Below, piece after piece: positions 1 through 5,175 of a DNA stretch of 5,175 bases (positions are counted from its first letter, which is position 1; each line of letters starts with the position of its first letter). Source of the DNA: Actinomycetota bacterium (GTDB lineage: Bacteria; Actinomycetota; Acidimicrobiia; IMCC26256); assembly GCA_009702955.1 (NCBI GenBank), contig WLHA01000121.1, forward strand, positions 1 to 5,175, in the 5' to 3' direction. A model generated the notes under the pieces. That model saw only the letters and a list, made by a program, of their open reading frames with translations. It had not been told where the DNA came from and ran no database searches. The translations under genes and the position numbers were made by a program.

Positions 1-6
1 AGCAAA

Positions 7-23
7 CCCGACGAAGCGACGGG
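7..23 (-). terminator. Possible second hairpin terminator of hemW
   Basis: Read on the minus strand, CCCG-T-CG, a CTT loop, then CG-T-CGGG form a six-pair GC-rich stem with one T/T mismatch, followed by TTT and then GCT to the window edge. It lies about 37 bases past the hemW stop. A GC stem followed by a short T run fits a weak intrinsic terminator of the kind seen in GC-rich genomes. The short T run and the window edge keep this tentative; the bases could also belong to an unseen neighbouring gene. Confidence 0.35.
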
Positions 24-30
24 GAGCTAC

Positions 31-55
31 TAGCAGTCGAGTCTACCGACTGCTA
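31..55 (-). terminator. Hairpin just downstream of hemW
   Basis: TAGCAGTCG (31-39) and CGACTGCTA (47-55) are perfect inverted 9-base arms around a 7-base loop, starting 4 bases after the hemW stop codon on the minus strand. No T run follows directly, but the second, more GC-rich stem at 7-23 comes next. The position right after a stop codon suggests a role in termination or 3'-end protection of the hemW mRNA. The symmetric stem would form on either strand. The inverted repeat is seen directly; its function is inferred. Confidence 0.5.
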
Positions 56-59
56 ATGC

Positions 60-1253
60 TTACCTAACTGCTGCACCGGCGAGAAGCAACCTTGCGGTCA
101 CATCTGTTGCTACCAAGCGGCCCTGCGGGGTGAGCACTAGGGAGCGCCCCGAGCCTGATTCTCCTGCACCCTCAACCCCCGCGGAGCTCGGAGCCCACTT
201 GGCTAGACCCCCGTCAATGAGGTCATTTACCACTGAGTACGCCGCCTCATTTGGGATAACGCCGGCACGCGTTCGGAGGCGAAGCGAGAATGCCTCCTCC
301 AATCGCAGACCCGCCTCAATCTCTTCGGATCCTGAGATGGCATCTCGACCCGCCTCAATGCGCTCGATGAATTTCTCGGGAGTGCGAACGTTCCACCACC
401 TTCGCCCATCGCTGTGACCGTGAGCGGCGCACCCAACTGTCGCGAAATCTCCTCCGAGCCAGTAGACAAGATTGTGTCGGCACTCTTCTTGCGCTAACGA
501 CCAGTTTGAGATCTCATACCAGTTGTAACCCGCAGCTTTGAGTAAACCCTCGGCTAGAAGGTACGAATCTGCCTGGCGGTCGTCATCAGGTCCCTCTTCA
601 CCGCTTGCAACGCGTTGCCCAAATGGCGTGGCTGGCTCAACTGTCAATGCATAGGCACTGATGTGCTCCGGAGCTAGTGCAATTACACCCTCAAGAGAGG
701 CTCGCCAATCATCTATCGACTCTCCGGGCGTTCCATAGATGAGGTCAAGATTTAAGCGTTTAATGCCGGCAGCGCGAGCATTATTAACTGCAGCAAAGAC
801 ATTCTCGGGATTATGAGTACGGCCTAGGGCTGCGAGTACACGCGGCTCCATTGACTGAACTCCAAACGACAATCGATTGACCCCCGCTTGGGCATACGAG
901 TCCAAACGCTGCGCATCAGCTGCATCTGGATTGCACTCGACTGTTATCTCGGCAGTAGGTGTACGCGGAATCGCATCGAGAATGCGCGCAAGTTGAGCGC
1001 CGCTTAATAGTGAGGGTGTGCCTCCACCAAAAAATATGCTTGTCGCATCACGAAGGCCCTCGCTGCGCTGCCGCTCAATATCTTTTACACATGCATCTAC
1101 GTAGCCATCAATGAGGTGAGAGCGATCAGCCCATGTTGCAAAGTCGCAGTAATCGCAGCGGTGGGAGCAGAAAGGGATATGCACATAGGTGCCGAAAGCA
1201 TCTGGGCTCAGCGCTAGAGGAGCGACCCGATCATCCACGGGCACCTGAGGCAT
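60..1253 (-). CDS. hemW: Radical SAM heme chaperone HemW (formerly called HemN-like)
   Basis: HemW is a cytoplasmic radical SAM protein that binds heme and is thought to deliver it to target proteins; it is often misannotated as oxygen-independent coproporphyrinogen oxidase. Numbered from the ATG at 1253 (397 aa), the SAM cluster motif C29-x3-C33-x2-C36 is followed by D-F. True HemN has another Cys in place of that Phe, so HemW is the better name. GGGTPS (76-81) is the SAM-binding glycine motif, TVECNPD (about 104-110) is typical, and RHNLVYW (259-265) with the GCAAHGHS segment marks the HemW C-terminal region. The frame stays open to a TTG at 1340, but that start would overlap the divergent acyl-CoA dehydrogenase start. 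The ATG at 1253 has AGAAGGA seven bases upstream and gives the usual family length; the ATG at 1283 is the alternative. A Gly/Ser-rich insert (about residues 356-371) interrupts the C-terminal helical domain. The gene lies in the lepA-hemW neighbourhood typical of the family. Confidence 0.94.
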   Translation of the reverse strand: MPQVPVDDRVAPLALSPDAFGTYVHIPFCSHRCDYCDFATWADRSHLIDGYVDACVKDIERQRSEGLRDATSIFFGGGTPSLLSGAQLARILDAIPRTPTAEITVECNPDAADAQRLDSYAQAGVNRLSFGVQSMEPRVLAALGRTHNPENVFAAVNNARAAGIKRLNLDLIYGTPGESIDDWRASLEGVIALAPEHISAYALTVEPATPFGQRVASGEEGPDDDRQADSYLLAEGLLKAAGYNWYEISNWSLAQEECRHNLVYWLGGDFATVGCAAHGHSDGRRWWNVRTPEKFIERIEAGRDAISGSEEIEAGLRLEEAFSLRLRTRAGVIPNEAAYSVVNDLIDGGLAKWAPSSAGVEGAGESGSGRSLVLTPQGRLVATDVTARLLLAGAAVR

Positions 1254-1260
1254 GCCTAAA

Positions 1261-1267
1261 TCCTTCT
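1261..1267 (-). promoter_or_regulatory. Ribosome binding site that fixes the hemW start
   Basis: On the minus strand AGAAGGA lies seven bases before the ATG at 1253. None of the upstream candidates is served as well: the ATG at 1283 has only a GGAG two bases away or one about 14 bases away, and the TTG at 1340 lies inside the divergent gene. This makes the 397-residue HemW the preferred product. Confidence 0.6.
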
Positions 1268-1318
1268 CTGCATCGGGCACCATGGCTCCATCGTCGCACT
1301 CCACAGGTGAATAGCGCG

Positions 1319-1324
1319 TAACCT
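1319..1324 (+). promoter_or_regulatory. Possible -10 element of a leaderless acyl-CoA dehydrogenase transcript
   Basis: TAACCT matches the TANNNT -10 pattern of actinobacterial housekeeping promoters and ends seven bases before the ATG at 1332. That spacing would place the transcription start at or next to the A of the start codon. No convincing -35 hexamer is seen 16-18 bases upstream. The leaderless reading is supported by the lack of a ribosome binding site at usable distance. Short degenerate motifs occur by chance, so this is only suggestive. Confidence 0.3.
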
Positions 1325-1331
1325 CGCGCAA

Positions 1332-2522
1332 ATGACTCAAGGAGCAAGCAGCCGGAGCGCAGATTCATCCCAAATGGTGGGGAGCGATTCCCCAATCGAG
1401 GCCGCACATGACTCTATGGGTGTTGGGGAGGCGATCACAGCGCTCATGGATGAGCTCGCCCCGGAAGGCGAGTTCCCAAAGGAGTGGCTGCGCCGCTTCG
1501 CTGCGAGCGGTTTTGCAGCCCCACATTGGCCGAGACCCTGGGGTCTAGAGGCCTCTGCTGCAGAGCAGATTCAGATCGACGAGGCACTGCGATCTCGCAA
1601 TGCACCGAGACCAATGAACCCGATCGGGATTGGTTGGGCTGGCCCCACTCTCCTCGTTGCAGGAACGCCTGAGCAGCACGAGAAATGGCTGCCTGGAATC
1701 CTTGATGGATCAGAGCTCTGGTGCCAACTTTTTAGCGAGCCCGGCGCAGGGAGCGACCTTGCATCACTCCGCACAACAGCTGTGCGCGATGGGGATGAGT
1801 TTGTTGTTAATGGACAGAAGGTCTGGACGACGCTTGGCCATGTAGCCCGCTGGGGAATTCTCTTGGCGCGTACCGACCCTGAAGCGAGCAATCAGAGCGG
1901 CATTACATACTTCATTCTCGATATGCACTCACCCGGCGTTGAGGTGCGGCCGCTCGTTCAGATGACCGGCACGCACGAGTTCAACGAAGTTTTCTTCACA
2001 GATGTTCGCATTCCAGTCGCCAATGTTGTCGGCGATATAAATGATGGCTGGCGACTCGCCAAGGTAACTCTCGGCAACGAGAGAGTCTCGCTATCAGGAG
2101 AAGGTGCGTTATGGGGGCGCGGCCCCACAGCGGGAGATTTAATAGACATCGTGCGCGCAAGCGGGGGAAGCAGCGATGCGCAGATGCGTCAACGCATAGC
2201 GGCACTACACATCGAGAGCGAGGTACTGCGCTACATACGACTTCGTAGCGTCGCTGCAGTACTGCGCGGCCTAGAGCCTGGACCCGAGGCGAGCGTTCGT
2301 AAGGCGATCGCAGATGAGCACGGACAGCATGTAATGGGTCTCGCCCTTGAATTGGCCGGTACCAATGGGATGCTCTCTTGGGCAGGCCCCTGCGGAGACC
2401 CCGACCCCGTATGGCATTACGGATTTCTCTACTCCCCTGCACTCACAATCGGTGGGGGAACTAGCGAAGTACAGCGAACGATTCTCGGCGAACGAGTGCT
2501 CGGGCTTCCGCGCGAGCCGTAA
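1332..2522 (+). CDS. Acyl-CoA dehydrogenase family protein (FadE-like)
   Basis: This 396-aa flavoenzyme of the acyl-CoA dehydrogenase superfamily should oxidise an acyl-CoA thioester to the 2-enoyl-CoA with FAD, passing electrons to electron transfer flavoprotein. The substrate cannot be told from sequence. The N-terminal helical domain covers about residues 35-130. The middle beta domain carries WCQLFSEPGAGSDLASL (130-146), NGQKVWTT (160-167) and FNEVFFTDVRIP (217-228), all classic FAD and substrate-contact segments. The C-terminal helical domain ends with GGGTSEVQR and ERVLGLPR, common in actinobacterial FadE proteins. The glutamate of the usual YEGT motif is replaced by Gly375, while Glu250 in NER sits where isovaleryl- and long-chain acyl-CoA dehydrogenases carry their base. 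The ATG at 1332 gives normal family length but lacks a nearby ribosome binding site; ATGs at 1374 and 1416 are alternatives. The gene runs against lepA and hemW, diverging from hemW and ending 6 bases from the lepA stop, so it looks like a separate transcription unit. Confidence 0.93.
   Translation: MTQGASSRSADSSQMVGSDSPIEAAHDSMGVGEAITALMDELAPEGEFPKEWLRRFAASGFAAPHWPRPWGLEASAAEQIQIDEALRSRNAPRPMNPIGIGWAGPTLLVAGTPEQHEKWLPGILDGSELWCQLFSEPGAGSDLASLRTTAVRDGDEFVVNGQKVWTTLGHVARWGILLARTDPEASNQSGITYFILDMHSPGVEVRPLVQMTGTHEFNEVFFTDVRIPVANVVGDINDGWRLAKVTLGNERVSLSGEGALWGRGPTAGDLIDIVRASGGSSDAQMRQRIAALHIESEVLRYIRLRSVAAVLRGLEPGPEASVRKAIADEHGQHVMGLALELAGTNGMLSWAGPCGDPDPVWHYGFLYSPALTIGGGTSEVQRTILGERVLGLPREP
2223..2262. 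repeat. Two-step inverted repeat inside the acyl-CoA dehydrogenase gene
   Basis: GTACTGC-GCTAC (2223-2234) pairs with GTAGC (2245-2249) and GCAGTAC (2256-2262), giving 12 base pairs with a 10-base loop and a 6-base bulge on the right side. GTACTGCGC also recurs as a direct repeat at 2259-2267; both copies encode Val-Leu-Arg. The pattern lies in codons for the helix-rich C-terminal domain (about residues 298-312). It may be a coincidence of repeated VLR codons or a real mRNA hairpin. Confidence 0.4.
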
Positions 2523-2528
2523 CCCGTT

Positions 2529-4313
2529 TTAGTCGTCGAGGCTCAGGGCAGCGACGAAGGCCTCTTGGGGCACCTCGACACGACCGATCTGCTTCATACG
2601 CTTCTTGCCCTCTTTCTGGCGATCAAGAAGTTTGCGCTTGCGCGTGATGTCTCCGCCGTAGCACTTTGCAAGAACATCTTTGCGCTTGGCCTTAACAGTC
2701 TCACGTGCAATAACGCGCCCGCCGACAGCGGCCTGGATTGGAACATCGAAGAGTTGGCGCGGAATAAGTTCGCGCAGCTTCGAGACCATTCGCTTTCCAT
2801 AGTTAAATGCTCGGTCGCGATGCACAATCGACGAGAACGCGTCTACCGCTGTTCCATTCAGGAGAATATCTACCTTGGCGAGGTGCGACGCTCGATAGCC
2901 GCGCTGCTCGTAATCGAGGCTTGCATAACCCTTAGTGCGCGACTTGAGTTGGTCAAAGAAATCCATGACAACCTCGCCGAGCGGAAGGTCATACTCAATC
3001 TCTACTCGCTCTTCAGAGAGGTACTCCATCTTCTTCAGCTCGCCGCGTCGCTGCTGGCAGAGCTCCATGATGGTTCCGACAAACTCGACTGGGGTGAGGA
3101 TTGTTGTTCCTACGAACGGCTCCTCGATTGTCTGCACTTCGTTGCTCGTAGGCATAGCGGAGGGGTTGTCAATGATGCGGATAGTTCCGTCGGCCATGAT
3201 CGCGCGGTACTCAACATTTGGAGCCGTTGCGACTAGCGACAATCCGTACTCTCGCTCTAGGCGCTCACGCACAATCTCCATATGCAGTAGCCCAAGAAAC
3301 CCGCAGCGGAAGCCGAACCCAAGTGCACCGGAGGTCTCAGGCTCGTAGGTAAACGAAGAGTCATTGAGCCTCAGGCGCTCTAGCGACTCGCGCAACTCCA
3401 AATACTCGTCGCCATCGACTGGATACAGGCCGCAGAAGACCATGGGCTTGGGGTCTAGATAACCCGGTAGTGCCTCGGCTGGGTGAATAGCAGTTGTAAC
3501 AGTCTCCCCAACTCGCGCCTGACCAACGTCTTTGATCCCCGAGATGACATAACCGACCTCTCCAGGGCCAAGCATCGCAACTGGAGTCGGAACGGGAAGT
3601 TTTACACCGACCTCCTCGACATCATGCGTTGCGTTGGCCTGCACGTACCTAAGTCGCGCTCCAGTGTGGAGCGAACCGTTGAATACGCGCACCGAAGAGA
3701 CGACACCGCGATAAGGGTCGTAATAAGAATCGAAGATCAATCCTTGAAGTGGAGCATCTATATCTCCGGTGGGCGGAGGAATACGATCGACAACGGCATC
3801 GAGCAACTCGGGAATACCTTGGCCTGTCTTCGCGGAGATGTGCAGCAACTCCGATGCTGGAATGCCAAGTACGCGCTCAATCTCCTGCGCAACTCGCTCA
3901 GGCTCCGCACCCGGTAGGTCAATCTTGTTTAGCGCTGCAACAATTGTTAGATCGTTCTCGAGTGCGAGGTAGCAGTTCGCAAGCGTCTGTGCCTCGATGC
4001 CTTGCGAAGCATCAACGAGAAGAATTACACCTTCACAAGCCGCGAGGCTTCGCGAGACTTCGTAACCAAAGTCAACGTGGCCCGGTGTGTCGATCAGATT
4101 GATGACATGGTCACGCCAGTTGAGGCGAACATTCTGTGCCTTGATTGTGATTCCACGTTCGCGCTCGATATCCATCGAGTCGAGATACTGCGCACGCATC
4201 TCGCGAGCGCTGACCGCACCCGTGATCTCGAGAAAACGGTCGGCGAGGGTGCTCTTGCCATGATCGATATGGGCAATGATGCTGAGGCAGCGCAGACGGT
4301 CAAGGGAGGTCAC
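2529..4313 (-). CDS. lepA: Elongation factor 4 (LepA), ribosome-associated GTPase
   Basis: LepA/EF4 is a translational GTPase of the EF-G/EF-Tu class that binds the ribosome and has been linked to back-translocation, recovery from stalling and 30S assembly. The 594-aa product is full length for the family. The G domain has G1 AHIDHGKST (14-22), G2 RGITI with Thr56, G3 DTPGH (75-79, catalytic His79), G4 NKID (129-132) and G5 SAK (160-162). Beta-barrel domain II follows (about 190-280), then the EF-G III- and V-like domains (about 288-370 and 400-485), and the LepA-specific C-terminal domain with GGDITRKRKLLDRQKEGKKR (553-572). EF-G domain IV is absent, as expected. The start is a GTG at 4313: it is the only usual start codon between an upstream in-frame stop (TGA at 4353-4355) and the P-loop, and it lacks a strong ribosome binding site. 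lepA diverges from rpsT and converges tightly with the acyl-CoA dehydrogenase gene. Confidence 0.98.
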   Translation of the reverse strand: MTSLDRLRCLSIIAHIDHGKSTLADRFLEITGAVSAREMRAQYLDSMDIERERGITIKAQNVRLNWRDHVINLIDTPGHVDFGYEVSRSLAACEGVILLVDASQGIEAQTLANCYLALENDLTIVAALNKIDLPGAEPERVAQEIERVLGIPASELLHISAKTGQGIPELLDAVVDRIPPPTGDIDAPLQGLIFDSYYDPYRGVVSSVRVFNGSLHTGARLRYVQANATHDVEEVGVKLPVPTPVAMLGPGEVGYVISGIKDVGQARVGETVTTAIHPAEALPGYLDPKPMVFCGLYPVDGDEYLELRESLERLRLNDSSFTYEPETSGALGFGFRCGFLGLLHMEIVRERLEREYGLSLVATAPNVEYRAIMADGTIRIIDNPSAMPTSNEVQTIEEPFVGTTILTPVEFVGTIMELCQQRRGELKKMEYLSEERVEIEYDLPLGEVVMDFFDQLKSRTKGYASLDYEQRGYRASHLAKVDILLNGTAVDAFSSIVHRDRAFNYGKRMVSKLRELIPRQLFDVPIQAAVGGRVIARETVKAKRKDVLAKCYGGDITRKRKLLDRQKEGKKRMKQIGRVEVPQEAFVAALSLDD

Positions 4314-4502
4314 CCCGGCAGTCTCGCCCGAAATGGCCCCAACCGGGGAACTTCAGATTTAATAGCAACTTGAGCGAAGCCTTGGAGCAGGCCCATTTGG
4401 AGCGGCTCAGAAGGATTTTGCCCCGAACGGGCGCTGGCGCTCTCGGCCCTGCTACCCTTCACCGGCCCAGCCAAGATCAATCAGGAGAGCGAATACACGC
4501 CC
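4314..4502. promoter_or_regulatory. Divergent lepA/rpsT promoter region
   Basis: This 189-base spacer separates two outward-facing genes, so it should hold promoters for both. The only AT-rich patch is GATTTAATAG (4356-4365). On the minus strand it reads TATTAAAT, a plausible -10 for lepA about 45 bases from its GTG, but no good -35 partner is seen. The hairpin CCCC-AACC-GGGG (4337-4348) would lie in the lepA leader, and GCCC-CGAAC-GGGC (4420-4432) in the presumed rpsT leader. No convincing rpsT promoter, riboswitch or small gene was recognised. Confidence 0.4.
4483..4489 (+). promoter_or_regulatory. Ribosome binding site of rpsT with long spacing
   Basis: AGGAGAG is the only purine-rich Shine-Dalgarno-like run before the rpsT ATG. 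The AGGAG core ends 15 bases before the start codon, well beyond the usual 5-9. The MANI start of S20 is strongly conserved, so the start is not in doubt. The long gap suggests either reduced initiation or a folded leader that shortens the effective distance. Confidence 0.5.
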
Positions 4503-4778
4503 ATGGCGAATATCGCGAGTCAAAAAAAGAGAAACCTCCAGAACGAGGTCCGTCGAGTCCGTAACAAGGGCGTCCGATCTGAGATGCGTACGCGCATTAA
4601 GAACGCACGCGCTGCACTGACCGACGAGACAGTTGACGCCACAGAGTCGCTTCGTGCGGCTCAGAAGCGCATCGACAAGGCCGGCCGCAAGGGTGTAATC
4701 CACAAGAACACCGCTGCACGCCGTAACTCTCGCCTCATGAAGGCAGCCAACAAGGCTGCAGCTGCCCCCGCTGAGTAA
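4503..4778 (+). CDS. rpsT: 30S ribosomal protein S20
   Basis: S20 binds the 5' domain of 16S rRNA and is a primary binder in small-subunit assembly. The 91-aa product begins with the family signature MANIASQKKR, has the NEVRRVRNKGVRS segment (14-26), and carries the conserved KGVIHKNTAARRNSRLMK block (63-80) of the C-terminal helix. It is rich in Lys and Arg throughout and ends in a short Ala-rich tail. Length is normal (family about 85-95 aa). The gene stands alone on the plus strand, diverging from lepA and converging on holA, as in many Gram-positive-type genomes. E. coli S20 represses its own translation; the long Shine-Dalgarno spacing here could allow similar control, but nothing in the sequence proves it. 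Confidence 0.98.
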   Translation: MANIASQKKRNLQNEVRRVRNKGVRSEMRTRIKNARAALTDETVDATESLRAAQKRIDKAGRKGVIHKNTAARRNSRLMKAANKAAAAPAE

Positions 4779-4797
4779 CTAGCAACTAGCTAGTTAC
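4775..4797. terminator. Hairpin between convergent rpsT and holA, overlapping the rpsT stop
   Basis: GTAACTAGC (4775-4783) and GCTAGTTAC (4789-4797) are perfect 9-base inverted arms around the loop AACTA. The left arm contains the rpsT TAA stop codon (4776-4778). No T run follows on either strand, so it is not a classical intrinsic terminator, but the position between convergent genes fits a two-way terminator or 3'-end stabilising stem. The repeat is seen directly; its function is inferred. Confidence 0.5.
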
Positions 4798-4839
4798 AGA
4801 GGGCGATACAGGGACAGTTCTAGGTTCAGAGTTCAGTAG

Positions 4840-5175
4840 TTACCTGCGCGTGCCCGCTCTCGAACCTGCCCTTGAACCTGAGCCGGAGCTAGATCCTGAA
4901 CTAGATCCCGAACGCTGACCTGAGCCGCCGCGTCCGCGTGAGCAGAGCCCTGTTAAGCGAGCAACGAGCACCTCAATAGTTCCCTCTGGGCCCAACGCGC
5001 TCGCTCCCTTTAGATCTAGGTCGGCCTGGTGGAGCAGATCAAAGGCTTTACGCAGCCCATCGGATCCAAGCCCCTGAACTACCTCGAGGCCCTTCTTGGC
5101 TGGATAAGACGATCCCTTGCCACCTAGGGCCTCGTGAGCCTGCTTCTCAGTACTGATCTTTGGGTCATCGAGGAT
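4840..5175 (-). CDS. holA: DNA polymerase III subunit delta, C-terminal part (runs off the right edge)
   Basis: Only the last 111 codons are present; the frame is open to the window edge and ends at TAA (4840-4842). HolA is the delta subunit that opens the sliding clamp within the clamp loader. The visible part matches the C-terminal helical collar domain: HEALGGKGSSYPAKKGL (about 14-30 of the fragment), then AFDLLHQADLDLKG (44-57), the family's typical 'L..AD...KG' helix, and IEVLVARLTGLC (67-78). The assignment is helped by position, since holA converging on rpsT is a widespread arrangement. After Cys78 the protein continues into about 33 residues made almost entirely of Ser, Gly, Arg and Ala (SRGRGGSGQRSGSS...AGTRR), which is beyond the usual delta end and likely disordered. 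The AAA+ ATPase-like and N-terminal domains lie outside the window, so the call rests on the last helices plus gene order. Confidence 0.82.
   Translation of the reverse strand: MLDDPKISTEKQAHEALGGKGSSYPAKKGLEVVQGLGSDGLRKAFDLLHQADLDLKGASALGPEGTIEVLVARLTGLCSRGRGGSGQRSGSSSGSSSGSGSRAGSRAGTRR
4862..4908. repeat. 12-bp periodic repeats coding the HolA tail
   Basis: On the plus strand GGAGCTAGATCC (4885-4896) and TGAACTAGATCC (4897-4908) are adjacent 12-base units matching at 10 of 12 positions. They encode two Gly-Ser-Ser-Ser units on the minus strand. A weaker pair, GAACCTGCCCTT (4862-4873) and GAACCTGAGCCG (4874-4885), adjoins them. The four-codon period keeps the frame, which suggests the tail grew by slippage or duplication. 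Confidence 0.55.

Noticed and set aside
60..1253. Coproporphyrinogen III dehydrogenase (HemN) as the product
   Set aside because: The cluster motif is C-x3-C-x2-C followed by D-F, lacking the additional Cys of HemN, and the gene neighbourhood is that of HemW.
1996..2442. Minus-strand open frame of 148 codons inside the acyl-CoA dehydrogenase gene
   Set aside because: Cys/Arg-rich product with no family features, fully contained in a well-supported gene on the opposite strand.
1332..2522. Inactive acyl-CoA dehydrogenase because the usual catalytic Glu is missing
   Set aside because: A glutamate is present at the alternative helix-G position and the FAD-binding segments are intact, so activity is more likely than not.
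2565..3236. Long plus-strand open frame antisense to lepA
   Set aside because: It lies wholly inside lepA, has no recognisable domain, and its open frame is explained by the codon bias of the real gene on the other strand.
4370..4564. Small plus-strand frame across the lepA-rpsT spacer
   Set aside because: It overlaps the start of rpsT in another frame, has no recognisable motif, and its composition looks like untranslated leader.

Overview
This is a housekeeping stretch of a bacterial chromosome. It holds five protein genes and no RNA genes, CRISPR, insertion sequences or phage genes. Read from right to left, the conserved genes are holA (3' part only), rpsT, lepA and hemW. From general knowledge this block and its orientations (holA and rpsT convergent, rpsT and lepA divergent, lepA and hemW co-oriented) recur in Gram-positive-type bacteria, where hrcA/grpE/dnaJ often follow. 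The moderately high GC, the GTG start of lepA and an acyl-CoA dehydrogenase ending in the LGLPR signature common in actinobacterial FadE proteins all suggest Actinomycetota. The genus cannot be read from this window.

Layout: 1-59 lies downstream of hemW and carries two hairpins that look like a termination region. hemW (minus strand) runs from its TAA at 60 to a best-supported ATG at 1253. A divergent acyl-CoA dehydrogenase gene (plus strand, 1332-2522) follows and ends 6 bases from the stop of lepA (minus strand, 2529-4313). A 189-base divergent spacer (4314-4502) separates lepA from rpsT (plus strand, 4503-4778). A 61-base convergent spacer with a 9-bp hairpin leads to the 3' end of holA (minus strand, 4840-5175), whose 5' part lies beyond the right edge.

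Together the genes cover translation (LepA/EF4 and ribosomal protein S20), replication (the clamp-loader delta subunit), heme handling (HemW) and, as the outlier, acyl-CoA oxidation. The acyl-CoA dehydrogenase sits on the opposite strand inside the lepA-hemW interval, so lepA and hemW cannot share a simple polycistronic transcript without antisense to it. I found no new biological system. The points most worth checking are the displaced catalytic glutamate of the acyl-CoA dehydrogenase, its possibly leaderless start, the repeat-built Ser/Gly/Arg tail of HolA, and the hairpin that embeds the rpsT stop codon.
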